Shown piece by piece: positions 19,317-28,312 of a stretch of DNA of 64,000 nucleotides. Under the pieces are notes generated by a model that saw nothing but the letters and a program-made list of their open reading frames with translations, had not been told where the DNA came from and made no database searches. The DNA is from Synergistaceae bacterium OttesenSCG-928-I11. GTDB lineage: Bacteria; Synergistota; Synergistia; Synergistales; Synergistaceae. The first letter of the stretch is position 1. The number at the start of each line of letters is the position of its first letter. The position numbers and the translations under genes are program-made. Location: contig JAJDHV010000001.1 in assembly GCA_030266365.1 (NCBI GenBank), positions 24,653 to 88,652 of the forward strand, written 5' to 3'.

Positions 19317-19796
19317 ATGTCCGAATATCGTTTCCGTCCCGCAACGACGGATGATTTGCCGATTCTGAAGGGCATCGCGCGGGACGTTATAGAATCCTGC
19401 TACGCTTCGTTTTTAAGCCGGGAGGCGATTCGGGGTTATATCGACAGCGGCCAGTCGGATCGGGAAATAGAGGACGGGGTGAGCGGCTGTGTCGTGATGC
19501 TGGATGGCGACGAGCGAATCGGGTTCGCAATCACCAAAGAGTCCACGCTGCACCTGCTGATGATCGCCCCCGCAAGGCAGAATCAAGGGTGCGGCTCGGA
19601 GCTGCTGAGACACGTAGAGGACGGCTTATTCGACCGCTACGAAACGATTTATCTTCAATCGTTCGCGCGGAACTGCCCCGCGAACCGCTTCTATGAGAAA
19701 AACGGCTGGATGACCGTCCGAGAGGAGTATCTCCCGGAGATGGGGCTTGAAATGCTGTTTTTCGAAAAGACGATTGCGGCAACGGAGCGTTCGTAA
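19317..19796 (+). CDS. GNAT-family N-acetyltransferase
   Basis: A 159-residue single GNAT domain that transfers an acetyl group from acetyl-CoA to an unknown amine. Seen: N-terminal YRFRPATTDDLPIL, the CoA-binding region LHLLMIAPARQNQGCGSELLRHVE and the C-terminal NRFYEKNGWMTV. It starts 3 bp after the SnoaL-like gene, so the two are co-transcribed. The substrate is not predictable. Confidence 0.88.
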   Translation: MSEYRFRPATTDDLPILKGIARDVIESCYASFLSREAIRGYIDSGQSDREIEDGVSGCVVMLDGDERIGFAITKESTLHLLMIAPARQNQGCGSELLRHVEDGLFDRYETIYLQSFARNCPANRFYEKNGWMTVREEYLPEMGLEMLFFEKTIAATERS

Positions 19797-19827
19797 AATT
19801 CATGAAAACAGATATCGAACCTGTTCG

Positions 19828-20682
19828 TCATTCGCATTCCTCTCGAAGATACTTGGGGAACGTGGTATCCGTATACTGTACTGCGCCCTCCGCGCCGGTT
19901 TTGCCCGCCAGCACCGCGTCGGTCATCAGCGCGAGGTTTTTCGCCCCGGACGCTGAAAAGCCCGCCCCTTCCAGTACCGGCAGCCATTCGTTTCTGGGAA
20001 TCTGCGACGCGGCGACGGGCCTGCCCAGCGCTTTTCTGAACTCACCGGCAACGTCGTCTGGCGAGTAGGACTCGGGACCGGCAATCTCCATCATCGGCTT
20101 TCGCTCTCGCTTTCCCGCGAGGAGATCCGCGATGAATGCTCCGACGTCGGCGGGCGAGATCATGGGGATTTTCATGTCTGTCGGGAAAAAGGTCGGTAGA
20201 ACGCCGCTCTCCCTGGCGAGGTCCCAATAACCCATCCAGTTGCTGTAATAGTAGGTTGCGCGGACGAACGTCTGCTCGGCGTCCAGCTCTGCGAACGCGT
20301 GCTCCAGCATGTAGGAGGCTTCAAGATTCCCCGTGCCGCCCGAATGCTGCGCGCCGAACGAGGAGAGCCCGACGATCCTGCCGACTCCGGCGACCTGGAT
20401 CGCCTCACGGTAGTTTTGCAGGACGATCCGCGTATCCCCCAAAAAATCCTCGCTCGCCGGATTTTCCGGCGTCAGCAGGAAGACCGCTTTCGCGCCCCGA
20501 AAGGCGCGCTTCAAAGCACCAAGGTCGAAAAAGTCCGCAACCTCTACATCCACACTGCGCTCTTTCAATTCCGCGGCCTTCGCCCCGTTCCGCACGACCG
20601 CCCTCACAGGCTGTCCATATTCGAGAAGTTTCTTTACAACGGCGGAGCCGACCCTGCCGGTCGCACCCAGAACGACGATCAT
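19828..20682 (-). CDS. NmrA-like NAD(P)-binding protein
   Basis: A 284-residue Rossmann-fold protein of the NmrA/atypical short-chain dehydrogenase type. The N-terminus reads MIVVLGATGRVGSAVVKKLL (a GxxGxxG dinucleotide site), followed by RAVVRN and later FLLTPENPASED. A YxxxK catalytic pair is not evident, so it may be a redox-sensing regulator or an NADPH:quinone-oxidoreductase-like enzyme. ATG 20682 has GAGGAGAG upstream; the open frame runs 53 codons further without support. Confidence 0.8.
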   Translation of the reverse strand: MIVVLGATGRVGSAVVKKLLEYGQPVRAVVRNGAKAAELKERSVDVEVADFFDLGALKRAFRGAKAVFLLTPENPASEDFLGDTRIVLQNYREAIQVAGVGRIVGLSSFGAQHSGGTGNLEASYMLEHAFAELDAEQTFVRATYYYSNWMGYWDLARESGVLPTFFPTDMKIPMISPADVGAFIADLLAGKRERKPMMEIAGPESYSPDDVAGEFRKALGRPVAASQIPRNEWLPVLEGAGFSASGAKNLALMTDAVLAGKTGAEGAVQYTDTTFPKYLREECE

Positions 20683-20828
20683 TGCCCTCTCCTCGCTTTC
20701 GCAAGTTGTATCGCCTCCAATGGTATCCCGGAGTTCGTCGCTGTCAAGGCTTTCGTTCACCGCTACAGCCGTGTATAATCGAAAAGCACGGCATTTTTGA
20801 TACAACTTAAGTAAAAGGAGTTTTAACA

Positions 20829-21575
20829 TTGGATATCCCACGTATTTTCAATATCACCGAAAGCGCCCACCGCATCCATAACCCGTTCACGCCGGAAAAG
20901 CTCGCCACGCTCGGCGCGGTGTTGCGTCTGGAACCGGGGACTCGCGTACTCGACCTCGGCAGCGGTTCTGGCGAGATGCTTTGCACATGGGCACGCGATT
21001 ACGGGATCGTTGGCATTGGCGTCGACATGAGCCAGTTGTTCTTCAGCCAAGCGAAACTTTGTGCCGAAGAACTCGGTGTCTCGGATCGGGTCGAGTTCAT
21101 CCACGGCGATGCCGCCGGTTACGTGACCGACGAAAAGGTTGATGTCGCGGCTTGCCTTGGTGCAACATGGATCGGAGGGGGTGCCGGCGGCACCATTGAG
21201 CTTCTGGCGAAGAGCCTCCGTCCCGAGGGAATCATTCTCATCGGCGAGCCGTACTGGCTGCGTCTGCCGCCGACCGAGGATATCGCCAAGGAGTGCTTTG
21301 CCAACGCCATCTCCGACTTTCTGATGCTTCCGGAACTTATCGCCTCTTTCGGCGACCTCGGCTACTACGTCGTGGAGATGGTTTTAGCAGATCGCGAGGG
21401 CTGGGATCGGTACGAGGCGGCCAAATGGCTCACCATGCGGCGATGGCTCAAGGCGAATCCCGGCGACGACTTCGCGAAAGAAGTTCGAGCGCAGCTGACT
21501 TCGGGACCCAAACGCTACGTTACCTACGCGCGCGAATATCTCGGATGGGGCGTGTTCGCCCTGATGGCGCGGTAA
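20829..21575 (+). CDS. SAM-dependent methyltransferase
   Basis: A 248-residue class I methyltransferase. Motif I is VLDLGSGSGEMLCTWA, followed by an acidic loop GIGVDMS and the post-motif EFIHGDAAGY. The substrate-recognition C-terminal part is not diagnostic. The start is TTG 20829, 8 bases after AAAAGGAG. It is divergent from the NmrA-like gene and 9 bp upstream of the nucleotidyltransferase gene, probably one unit. Confidence 0.85.
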   Translation: MDIPRIFNITESAHRIHNPFTPEKLATLGAVLRLEPGTRVLDLGSGSGEMLCTWARDYGIVGIGVDMSQLFFSQAKLCAEELGVSDRVEFIHGDAAGYVTDEKVDVAACLGATWIGGGAGGTIELLAKSLRPEGIILIGEPYWLRLPPTEDIAKECFANAISDFLMLPELIASFGDLGYYVVEMVLADREGWDRYEAAKWLTMRRWLKANPGDDFAKEVRAQLTSGPKRYVTYAREYLGWGVFALMAR

Positions 21576-21584
21576 GAAAAAAAC

Positions 21585-22265
21585 ATGATTGACGTACAGC
21601 CCTGGATGCAAGAGGCCGTAGCACTTTTACGGGAACAGTTCGGCCCTCGTTTGCTCTTCGTCGGATTGCAGGGCAGCCATCGCCGAGGTGAGGCGCGGGA
21701 GGACAGCGATATTGATATTATGACCATCCTGGACACGTTAGTTGTGGACGATCTCGCCGCATACCGTGGAGTGTTGCGCCAGCTTCCCGAGGGCGAAAAA
21801 GCGGGTGGATTCACCTGTGGGCGACAGGAATTGCTGGCATGGCCCCCGTTCGAGCTGTTCCAATTCGCGCAGGACACGGATGCTTATTACGGAGATTTGC
21901 AGACGCTCCTCCCGGAAGTGACGCGCGCGGACACCGTAACGGGAGCAAGAGCGGCTGTGTCCAGCCTTTACCATTTCGCCGTGTATCTTTATCTGTCCGG
22001 TGATCCAACAACGCGAGCAGACGATCTGAAAGGCTTGTACAAAAGCTTCTTCTTTGCCATGCAGGTTGTCGAATATCTTCGGCACGGCGTCTATGTGAAG
22101 TCGAAAAGAGATTTATTCCCTATGCTTTCCGGTGCCGAGGCCGAGTTGCTGCACCTCAGCATGGACACGGCTTACTGCGAAGAGCGCAAGCAGAGCAAGC
22201 CGGATGAACTTTTTCAGCTTTTGATCGAATGGGCAGGCGCTATGTTGCGCGAATTGGCAAGGTAG
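21585..22265 (+). CDS. Nucleotidyltransferase-domain protein
   Basis: A 226-residue protein with a minimal nucleotidyltransferase active site (GLQGSHRRGEAREDSDIDI, the GS...DxD pattern) in the N-terminal half and a helical C-terminal half. The pattern recalls aminoglycoside adenylyltransferase-like or MNT-type proteins, but no HEPN antitoxin/toxin partner is adjacent, so resistance or toxin-antitoxin function is not claimed. It is the last gene of cargo block 1 and faces traG across a terminator. Confidence 0.72.
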   Translation: MIDVQPWMQEAVALLREQFGPRLLFVGLQGSHRRGEAREDSDIDIMTILDTLVVDDLAAYRGVLRQLPEGEKAGGFTCGRQELLAWPPFELFQFAQDTDAYYGDLQTLLPEVTRADTVTGARAAVSSLYHFAVYLYLSGDPTTRADDLKGLYKSFFFAMQVVEYLRHGVYVKSKRDLFPMLSGAEAELLHLSMDTAYCEERKQSKPDELFQLLIEWAGAMLRELAR

Positions 22266-22313
22266 AATGATTCGGTAGACGGGCCAAAATAACGATCCTG
22301 ACCTGCATCAAAA

Positions 22314-22346
22314 AGGGTTCGTGCAGGATGTGCCCACACGAACCCT
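22314..22346. terminator. Terminator between cargo block 1 and traG
   Basis: A 10-bp stem AGGGTTCGTG / CACGAACCCT with a 13-nt loop separates the converging nucleotidyltransferase and traG genes; flanking A and T runs suit both directions. Confidence 0.75.
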
Positions 22347-22351
22347 GATTT

Positions 22352-24364
22352 TCAGAATGTTAACTCAAGCAGATTGTCGCTCTTCTCCGGCGGTTTGATT
22401 TTCGACCGCCTGTCCATCTCGGCGTCCAGGAAGTATAAAACCTGTGTGCCGTAAATTGCCGAATATCCAGCCGGGAAGATGAGCATGTTCCCGGCGTCGA
22501 CGACATCGCCGTTTGAATCCTTGCGCAGGCCGGGGAGTCTTCTGCACTCGTCCGGTGTCATCAAGGGGCGCTGCACTTCCTGGAGTGAGGTCTGGCGGGA
22601 TTTATTGCCGAATAGCTTGCCTTCTTGTGTTGACTCCGAGAAATTTTCCTTTAAAACTGTTGTTTGTCCTGTCGATTTCGATAAATATTCACAAGTTTCA
22701 AAGTCATTTGGTGCGAATGCCACTTGAATGTGGCATCCAACTCGAATACTTTCTTCTTTCCCATACGCTTTATAGAGCTGCGGCAGGCCCTGAACCATGA
22801 TGTAACTTTTGAGTCCGTAACCGCCAATGAACCCCAGCGCACGCTCGAACAAGTCCATCTTGCCAAGGCTGGGGAACTCGTCCAGAAGCAGTAACAGGCG
22901 ATGTTTGTATGCTTCTGTGCTTCGTCCCTCCTTGAACTCCATCTTTGCAGCGAGCGTGAAGATGACCTGGGTCAGAACCAATCTTGTCAGGGGCATCAGG
23001 CGCAACTGGTCGTTGGGGTTGATGACGAGGTAGCAGGAGACGGGATCGTCGTGGTTCATGAGCTGACGAATCTTGAAGCTGCTCCTGCTCGTGTTGCGGG
23101 CTACGATGGGATCGCGAAAGAGCCCCATGTTGGATATGACCGTGGAGAGAACGCTTCCCGCCTCCTCGTCCGGCTTGTTGAGGATGCTCTGCGCCTCCTG
23201 CGCGACGATGGGATGGACGAGCGGCGCGACTGCCTCGTCGCCGTTCTGACGAATGATTTTCTCGTAGCCGAGGTGCGGGTACTCCTGCCAGCCCTGGACG
23301 ACCTTCTTCCACTCAAGTCCCGGTTTCGAGAGTTCGGTCAAAACGTCGGCGATGCCCGGACATCCGCGTCCCTCTATCTTATGCCTGTAGAGCAGGTGCG
23401 TGATCGCGCCCAGCATGAAGCTGGAGGCCGTCTTCGACCAATGATCCTCAAGCCCCTTTCCCTGCGGGTCTACGATGATCGACACTATTTGCTGAATTGT
23501 TGCTGTCTCGGTGTACGATCCGATTGGAACCAGCTTGAAGACTTCTATTTCGGGGTTTTTCGGGTCGGGGCGTCTCTCACCGGGTGCGAAGTCGAAATCC
23601 AACACGACCTCTTCCAGTGGGTTGAACGTCGCGGACGTGCCCTTGTCGATGGCGTCGGGGTCGGTGAAATCTAGCTTGAGGATTTTTTGCTTCAGCTCCT
23701 TCGCCCGATAACCTGCCGAGAGCGCATGATTCTCGGATTTGATGTCGAGCACGAAAACGCTCTGCTTCCAGCCGTCCAGCAACGTCGGCAGTACAAGGCT
23801 GATGCCCTTGCCCGATCTGGTCGGCGCGTAGCAGAGCACATGTTCTTTTCCCCCGTGGCGAAGCATTTTGACATCCTTCCCTACCTTCACGCCACCGACG
23901 ACGACTCCCTCCTCGAAAGAATCTCCGTCGTTATCCAATAACCCTGCGTCCTTTATCTCCCTCAGCGTCGCCCAATGCGCCGAGCCGTGCAGGGACTCCA
24001 GACTCTCGCTCTTGCCGGTCATGTAGAACTTTCTCGCGGCGAAGACGGCGATCAGGAGGCCGCAGGAGAAGACGAAGGCGCTCATCGCGGCGACGGACGA
24101 GCGGGATTCCTCGTAAGCGGACATCAGGGTGTAGAGCCAGAAGGGCGCTTTGAAGAGCGGGTACAGCCGAAACCCTCCCAGTGAAATGTACCAGCCGAGA
24201 TACGGGTGGTAATCGTAGGCGTGGGCGATGTACTGCGCCGTGATTTGCAGGTTCACCAGCGTGCAGAGGACGAAGGCGATGATCGCCTTCGTCCGGTAGC
24301 TCATTCCTTCTTTCTTCAAGCCCTGGAAGGAATAATCGCGCGTCCTTACTACATTCCGTGCCAT
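22352..24364 (-). CDS. traG: Type IV coupling protein TraG/VirD4
   Basis: A 670-residue membrane ATPase that docks the relaxosome to the secretion channel. Two or three N-terminal membrane helices (about 25-110) precede the cytosolic motor; Walker A is PTRSGKG (181-187) and Walker B is LLLLDEFPSLGK. The C-terminal sequence EEVQRPLMTPDECRRLPG is typical of TraG. Its ATG overlaps the stop of the upstream ArdC-like gene (TAATG), so the 25.8-22.4 kb genes form a reverse-strand operon from promoter 3. Confidence 0.93.
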   Translation of the reverse strand: MARNVVRTRDYSFQGLKKEGMSYRTKAIIAFVLCTLVNLQITAQYIAHAYDYHPYLGWYISLGGFRLYPLFKAPFWLYTLMSAYEESRSSVAAMSAFVFSCGLLIAVFAARKFYMTGKSESLESLHGSAHWATLREIKDAGLLDNDGDSFEEGVVVGGVKVGKDVKMLRHGGKEHVLCYAPTRSGKGISLVLPTLLDGWKQSVFVLDIKSENHALSAGYRAKELKQKILKLDFTDPDAIDKGTSATFNPLEEVVLDFDFAPGERRPDPKNPEIEVFKLVPIGSYTETATIQQIVSIIVDPQGKGLEDHWSKTASSFMLGAITHLLYRHKIEGRGCPGIADVLTELSKPGLEWKKVVQGWQEYPHLGYEKIIRQNGDEAVAPLVHPIVAQEAQSILNKPDEEAGSVLSTVISNMGLFRDPIVARNTSRSSFKIRQLMNHDDPVSCYLVINPNDQLRLMPLTRLVLTQVIFTLAAKMEFKEGRSTEAYKHRLLLLLDEFPSLGKMDLFERALGFIGGYGLKSYIMVQGLPQLYKAYGKEESIRVGCHIQVAFAPNDFETCEYLSKSTGQTTVLKENFSESTQEGKLFGNKSRQTSLQEVQRPLMTPDECRRLPGLRKDSNGDVVDAGNMLIFPAGYSAIYGTQVLYFLDAEMDRRSKIKPPEKSDNLLELTF

Positions 24365-25677
24365 TATCTCTTCATCCCCTCTCTGGCGAGTTCAGCCTTC
24401 TTCGCCTTTTCTGCGGCGCGCCCCTGGACGACGCTGTCTCCGTCCTCGTTCACAGAAAGATTCACGTCGTCGCCGATGTTCAACGAGGATTTTGCAGCGA
24501 TATCCCTAACCGTGTGCAGAACCGCGTGGTTGTCCGATATTACCTGAATTGCGGTTTTATCCGGGCCGTTGTCCAGAACGCCGACGATTTTCCCGCCGTA
24601 GGTCTTGTCCGGCTGGGCGTTGGTGACGATAGCGCCGCTGCCGAGATGTTTTTTGGCGGCCTCACGCGCCTCGGTGAACTTGCTCGGTGCTGCGCTGGTT
24701 TCATGGCGCGTCGCCGACGCTCTCAGCTCGTTCACCTGTGTCGCGGCTTTCGCCGTCGCCGCGACAACCGTCTCTTGCGTTGCCGAAAGATCGGCGTTGG
24801 GCCCGCCAAAAAGGTTGAAGTCGGCTCCTCGGGGAACAGTGACGGCTTCGGCGACAATCTCCTGCGCTTTTTGGGCTTCGATGCGCTGCTGCCCGGCACG
24901 AAATAAGTTTTCCTCCCTCTCCTGTGTCATGCTGCCGATGACGCTCTTCGCGATGTGGCTGCCGTCCCTGGTGGCCTTGTAGAGTTGAGAGGGGTCGTGG
25001 TGGATGCTCGACGCCCAGGATTTCGTCGGCAAGCCCTCTGCCTGCTCCACCGGGAGACCGGCTTCGCGCATGACGACGGTCGAGGCGATGTTGTTGCGCA
25101 GGGCCATCAGCTCCGGCGTGTGGACATCCCGCCTGTAGCCTGCTTCCTCCGCGAATTTGGCGACGAGCTTTTTGATCGCGTCCTGAAAATCCTTGACGCT
25201 GCTGCCAGATTGAACATCGACACCGGCATTTTTGAGCATCTGTTCCGCTTTTTCCGTTCCGACAGCCGTAAGCGGCGATTCAGACGTTGGCAATTTCGAG
25301 AGGTCGCCGCTCAACTGCTTGACGTTGAAAACGGTATAGACCTGCGCCTCCACTTTGCCGCTCTCCTTCTCCTGCCAGCGCTCCAGCGGAACGCCCCGCT
25401 CACCTTTGCGCACCCAGAGGCCATGCTCGTTCGCGGCGCTCGCCGTGATGAAGCGAGGGTCGTCGTAACTTTCCCTCGCGCACTTTTCGAGAAGGTAGAG
25501 CATGTTGACGCCGCCGTATTTGCCGCCGGAGACGGCACTCTGCACCGGAGGGATCGGCAACTTTTTATCCTGCCAAGGAACGACGCCTTGACTGAGCGAG
25601 CCAGCGACCCGCTCGGCAAATTCGTCACGCATTTTTTCCACACGCGCCTTCGCGCCTCTTGCCTCTGTCTGTGCCAT
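24364..25677 (-). CDS. ArdC-like protein with C-terminal KfrB-like domain
   Basis: A 437-residue cytosolic protein. Residues about 10-130 match the ArdC/TraC-type N-terminal domain (single-strand DNA binding, antirestriction in some plasmids): GVVPWQDK, GGKYGGVNMLYLL, FITASAANEHGLWVRKGERG and VFNVKQLSG. Residues about 365-415 resemble a KfrB-type domain (KTYGGKIVGVLDNG then AVLHT); a related copy ends the methylase-helicase. The middle is helical and unassigned. It probably protects or escorts transferred DNA. It is coupled to traG and preceded by a 51-codon gene. Confidence 0.7.
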   Translation of the reverse strand: MAQTEARGAKARVEKMRDEFAERVAGSLSQGVVPWQDKKLPIPPVQSAVSGGKYGGVNMLYLLEKCARESYDDPRFITASAANEHGLWVRKGERGVPLERWQEKESGKVEAQVYTVFNVKQLSGDLSKLPTSESPLTAVGTEKAEQMLKNAGVDVQSGSSVKDFQDAIKKLVAKFAEEAGYRRDVHTPELMALRNNIASTVVMREAGLPVEQAEGLPTKSWASSIHHDPSQLYKATRDGSHIAKSVIGSMTQEREENLFRAGQQRIEAQKAQEIVAEAVTVPRGADFNLFGGPNADLSATQETVVAATAKAATQVNELRASATRHETSAAPSKFTEAREAAKKHLGSGAIVTNAQPDKTYGGKIVGVLDNGPDKTAIQVISDNHAVLHTVRDIAAKSSLNIGDDVNLSVNEDGDSVVQGRAAEKAKKAELAREGMKR

Positions 25678-25682
25678 AACGG

Positions 25683-25838
25683 TTATCTCCTCTCCCTGTC
25701 GATCCAGCTTTTTATGAACATCTCGTCGGCAACGTCGTCCCCTGAGTTCCGGGTGACGATATCGCTTTCCTGCGGCGTGTCCGTGTTATCCGGCGCGCAC
25801 ATGATCTCCAAAATTTCCTTCAGCTTTCTTGCTTCCAT
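25683..25838 (-). CDS. Small protein at the head of the traG operon, 51 aa
   Basis: A short gene with a strong GGAGG 8 bases before its ATG. It encodes a charged 51-residue protein beginning MEARKLKEILEIM and ending WIDRERR. Its stop falls 3 bp before the ArdC-like start, whose ribosome site lies inside its last codons. It is the first gene after element-type promoter 3. Function unknown; tight spacing and coupling argue that it is real. Confidence 0.65.
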   Translation of the reverse strand: MEARKLKEILEIMCAPDNTDTPQESDIVTRNSGDDVADEMFIKSWIDRERR

Positions 25839-25951
25839 TGAGATTCCTCCGTTATTCGAGAAAATATTTGCCCGTTCATCGTTGCGGCTCTGTCCCGTGC
25901 TACCTCCGTCATGTTTGTTGAGCCTTTTGGATTCGATTCGCAGGCAGATTT

Positions 25952-25980
25952 AGCGTAAACCCGCTTTGGGGGGCTGTTGA
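25952..25980 (-). promoter_or_regulatory. Element-type promoter 3 (traG operon)
   Basis: On the reverse strand AAAAAATATCAACAGCCCCC contains TCAACA, with TACGCT after exactly 17 bp. It shares 16 identical bases with promoter 4 upstream of the relaxase operon. Confidence 0.6.
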
Positions 25981-26079
25981 TATTTTTTACAGCGGATAAG
26001 AGTTCGATATCGTTGACGCTGTTCGATGCGCTGCATATACTGAACAAAACTTACCGGCACATGAAAAAGGAGGCATACT

Positions 26080-26484
26080 ATGAGGCATTCAAAATTCATT
26101 GCTTTGATTCTGGCAACTGTGTTGGTTCTGGTATTTGCTCAAATCGCGTTTTCTGAGACTGGAATCCAAACTATCGGTGCCAAAAATTTCTGGCAGGAGT
26201 TCGAGGACGACAGGGAGAAGGCCGAGGCCAAGTACATCGGGCAAACGTTGAATTTTACCGGCGTGGTCACGGGTACCGGCATCAGTATCTATCTGACTCC
26301 GAACGTCATGCTCTCCGACAGCCCCAATGGCCGAACCCATCTGGTCTGTGTCCTCCCAAGAGCCGATGTCGGCAAGTTGTCCGAATTCAAAAAAGGCGAG
26401 CAGGCTACTCTGATGGGCCGCGTCTATCGCAGCAAATCGGGCGGCAGTGTCGTAATCAAGGAGTGCAGGCGGGTTGAGAGCTGA
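26080..26484 (+). CDS. Secreted OB-fold (tRNA_anti-like) protein
   Basis: A 134-residue exported protein. A signal peptide (about 1-25, cleaved near FSETG) is followed by a small beta-barrel pattern, ALGKYIGQTLNFTGVV-like: YIGQTLNFTGVV, IYLTPNV, HLVCVLP and GEQATLMGRVY. This resembles the tRNA_anti-like/OB domain found in many small periplasmic proteins of unknown role. It opens cargo block 2; ATG 26080 follows AAAGGAGG. Confidence 0.68.
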   Translation: MRHSKFIALILATVLVLVFAQIAFSETGIQTIGAKNFWQEFEDDREKAEAKYIGQTLNFTGVVTGTGISIYLTPNVMLSDSPNGRTHLVCVLPRADVGKLSEFKKGEQATLMGRVYRSKSGGSVVIKECRRVES

Positions 26485-26505
26485 CGCAAGAAAGGAGTGT
26501 ATCTC

Positions 26506-26919
26506 ATGTGGGTTGTATACGCGCTGCTATCGGCCCTTTTCGCGGCGCTGACGTCGATACTCGCAAAAGTGGGAATACAGAACGTCAATTCGAACTTGGC
26601 GACGGCGGTTAGAACGATCGTCGTACTGATCATGGCGTGGGGCATTGTATTCGCAACGGGCAAGCAACATGAAATCGGCGGGATCACTCAAAAGAGCTTA
26701 GTGTTCCTTGTTTTATCCGGCATAGCCACCGGATTGTCTTGGCTCTTCTATTTCAAGGCTTTGCAGATCGGGGATGCGTCGAAAGTCGTCCCGGTCGATA
26801 AGTTCAGCGTTGTCATCAGCATGGTCTTGGCGTTTGCCGTATTGGGAGACGCAGTCAGCGCAAAGACCATAGCGGGCGGCGCGCTCATCACGATCGGAAC
26901 GCTGGTGCTCGTGCTGTAA
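26506..26919 (+). CDS. Half-size EamA-family membrane transporter
   Basis: A 137-residue membrane protein with four or five hydrophobic helices, matching a single EamA repeat of the drug/metabolite transporter superfamily. Characteristic segments are YALLSALFAALTSILAKVG at the N-terminus and the helix pair VVPVDKFSVVISMVLAFAVLG and IAGGALITIGTLVLVL. Single-repeat members work as dimers. ATG 26506 lies 8 bases after AAAGGAG; the GTG at 26497 overlaps that site. The transported substrate is unknown. Confidence 0.83.
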   Translation: MWVVYALLSALFAALTSILAKVGIQNVNSNLATAVRTIVVLIMAWGIVFATGKQHEIGGITQKSLVFLVLSGIATGLSWLFYFKALQIGDASKVVPVDKFSVVISMVLAFAVLGDAVSAKTIAGGALITIGTLVLVL

Positions 26920-26954
26920 ATAAACGTACAACATATAACGAGAGGGGCATTCTC

Positions 26955-27375
26955 ATGAAACTATCTATCCTGTACTACTCCAAGAGCGGCAACACGATGA
27001 AAATGGCTGGCGTCATCGCCGAGGGAATGACGTCGGTGGAGGGCGCGGAGGCCAGGACGTTCTCCATCGGGGAACTGGACGAGGACGCGGATCACGGTTA
27101 AGCTGAGCGACCGGATTCATTTACAGGTCAATGACTCTGGGGGCGACGGCGAGACGTACGGCCCCTACTCGTTCGACGTCGACACGGAGCGCGAGCGGGA
27201 GGCCATGATCGAGCGCTACGAGGCGGCCGGGCGTCGCATCGACGCGTATATGCTGCGTTCGAAAGGGGAGATGCCGCCCCCCAAAGAATACCTCAGAATG
27301 ATGCAGGAGGAGGGTTTCATGAAAAAAACCAGCGACGACAGTTTCATCAATTACCTTGATTCACTTCCGGATTAG
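26955..27375 (+). pseudogene. Flavodoxin fragment joined to an unrelated gene remnant
   Basis: A start with a good ribosome site encodes the first 48 residues of a flavodoxin (LSILYYSKSGNTMKMA, the FMN phosphate loop) and hits a stop at 27099. From about 27079 another frame is open to a stop at 27375 and encodes a charged tail (SDRIHLQVNDSGGDGETYGP, then ERYEAAGRR and NYLDSLPD) with no flavodoxin character. A deletion that fused two genes explains this best. Neither half is likely to function. Confidence 0.6.
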
Positions 27376-27441
27376 CGGCCTGCCGGGCCCATAAGGGTAG
27401 TGGCATACTCTGCTTATCCGCAAAAAATAGGAGGAAGCGAC

Positions 27442-28095
27442 ATGACGAAACAAAAACTGGCAATAGCGGTAAACGGCAGCCCGCGCAAAGGGCGGAACAC
27501 GGATACTCTACTGCAAAAGGCGCTCGACGGCGCAAAATCGGTCGGCGCGGCGACGCGGACGATCCATCTGTACGACCTCGCGTTCCGCGGGTGCGTCAGC
27601 TGCTTCTCGTGCAAACGAGTCGAGACGTACAGGGACGGCAGATGCGCGATGCGCGACGACCTCTCCCCCGTTCTGGAGGAGGTCATGAAGGCGGACGCGC
27701 TCTTCCTGGGCTCTCCGATCTACCTGTCGGACGTCACGGGTGAGATGCGCTCATTCATGGAGCGATTGCTCTTCATGAACGCCACGTACGACAGCCAAGA
27801 GCTTTCGATCTTCAAAGGGTCGATATCGTGCGGTTTCATCTACACGATGGGAGTCCCGCTCGACATGATGAACGAGTGGGGATATCCCAAAATATTCGAG
27901 TCTCACATGACGTTTTTAAAGTTGTTGAACGGAAGGACGGAATACATCGCCGCCAACGACACGTACCAGTTCGACGACTACTCAAAATATCACGCGCCCC
28001 GTTTCGACGAAGCGCACAAAAGAGAGGTCCGCGAGAGGGACTTCCCCAAAGACTGCGAACGAGCCTTCGAAATGGGCGCGCGGCTAGCTGGGTAG
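27442..28095 (+). CDS. NADPH-dependent FMN reductase-like flavoprotein
   Basis: A 217-residue flavodoxin-fold protein of the iron-sulfur flavoprotein/FMN-reductase type. Seen: AIAVNGSPRKGRNTDTLLQ (FMN phosphate site), a Cys-rich segment GCVSCFSCKR followed by GRCAMRDDL, and LFLGSPIYLSDVTGEM. ATG 27442 has GGAGG at 7 bases. It is the last gene of cargo block 2; a short GGGTGCG/CGCACCC hairpin (about 28103-28127) follows it. Confidence 0.85.
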   Translation: MTKQKLAIAVNGSPRKGRNTDTLLQKALDGAKSVGAATRTIHLYDLAFRGCVSCFSCKRVETYRDGRCAMRDDLSPVLEEVMKADALFLGSPIYLSDVTGEMRSFMERLLFMNATYDSQELSIFKGSISCGFIYTMGVPLDMMNEWGYPKIFESHMTFLKLLNGRTEYIAANDTYQFDDYSKYHAPRFDEAHKREVRERDFPKDCERAFEMGARLAG

Positions 28096-28137
28096 AGCGA
28101 GGGGGTGCGAGAGAGACACCCGCACCCTGCCGGTCAT

Positions 28138-28277
28138 CCTGAGCGAGAAGTAGTGGCATGGCAACTCGTAAATCGCAAGCGTCAAACCTAAGCTCACCTA
28201 GCTCTCCATCAATATTCACGCTATCCTATCCCCCGAGTCGAGAAGCGAGAGTAGGATATCGCTACTTCGCTCAACGG
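28138..28277. repeat. Imperfect inverted repeat between FMN reductase and methylase-helicase
   Basis: CCTGAGCGAGAAGTAG at the left faces CTACTTCGCTCAACGG at the right, about 110 bp apart, with another inner palindrome (ATCCTA..TAGGAT) near 28223-28259. No coding potential is seen inside. It could be a decayed miniature element marking the edge of cargo block 2. Confidence 0.35.
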
Positions 28278-28312
28278 TCGAGGTGAGGATGGGTTTGGCG
28301 CTTACGAAGTTT

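Noticed and set aside
21585..22265. Toxin-antitoxin pair based on the nucleotidyltransferase domain
   Set aside because: No HEPN-domain partner lies beside it; the adjacent gene is a methyltransferase.
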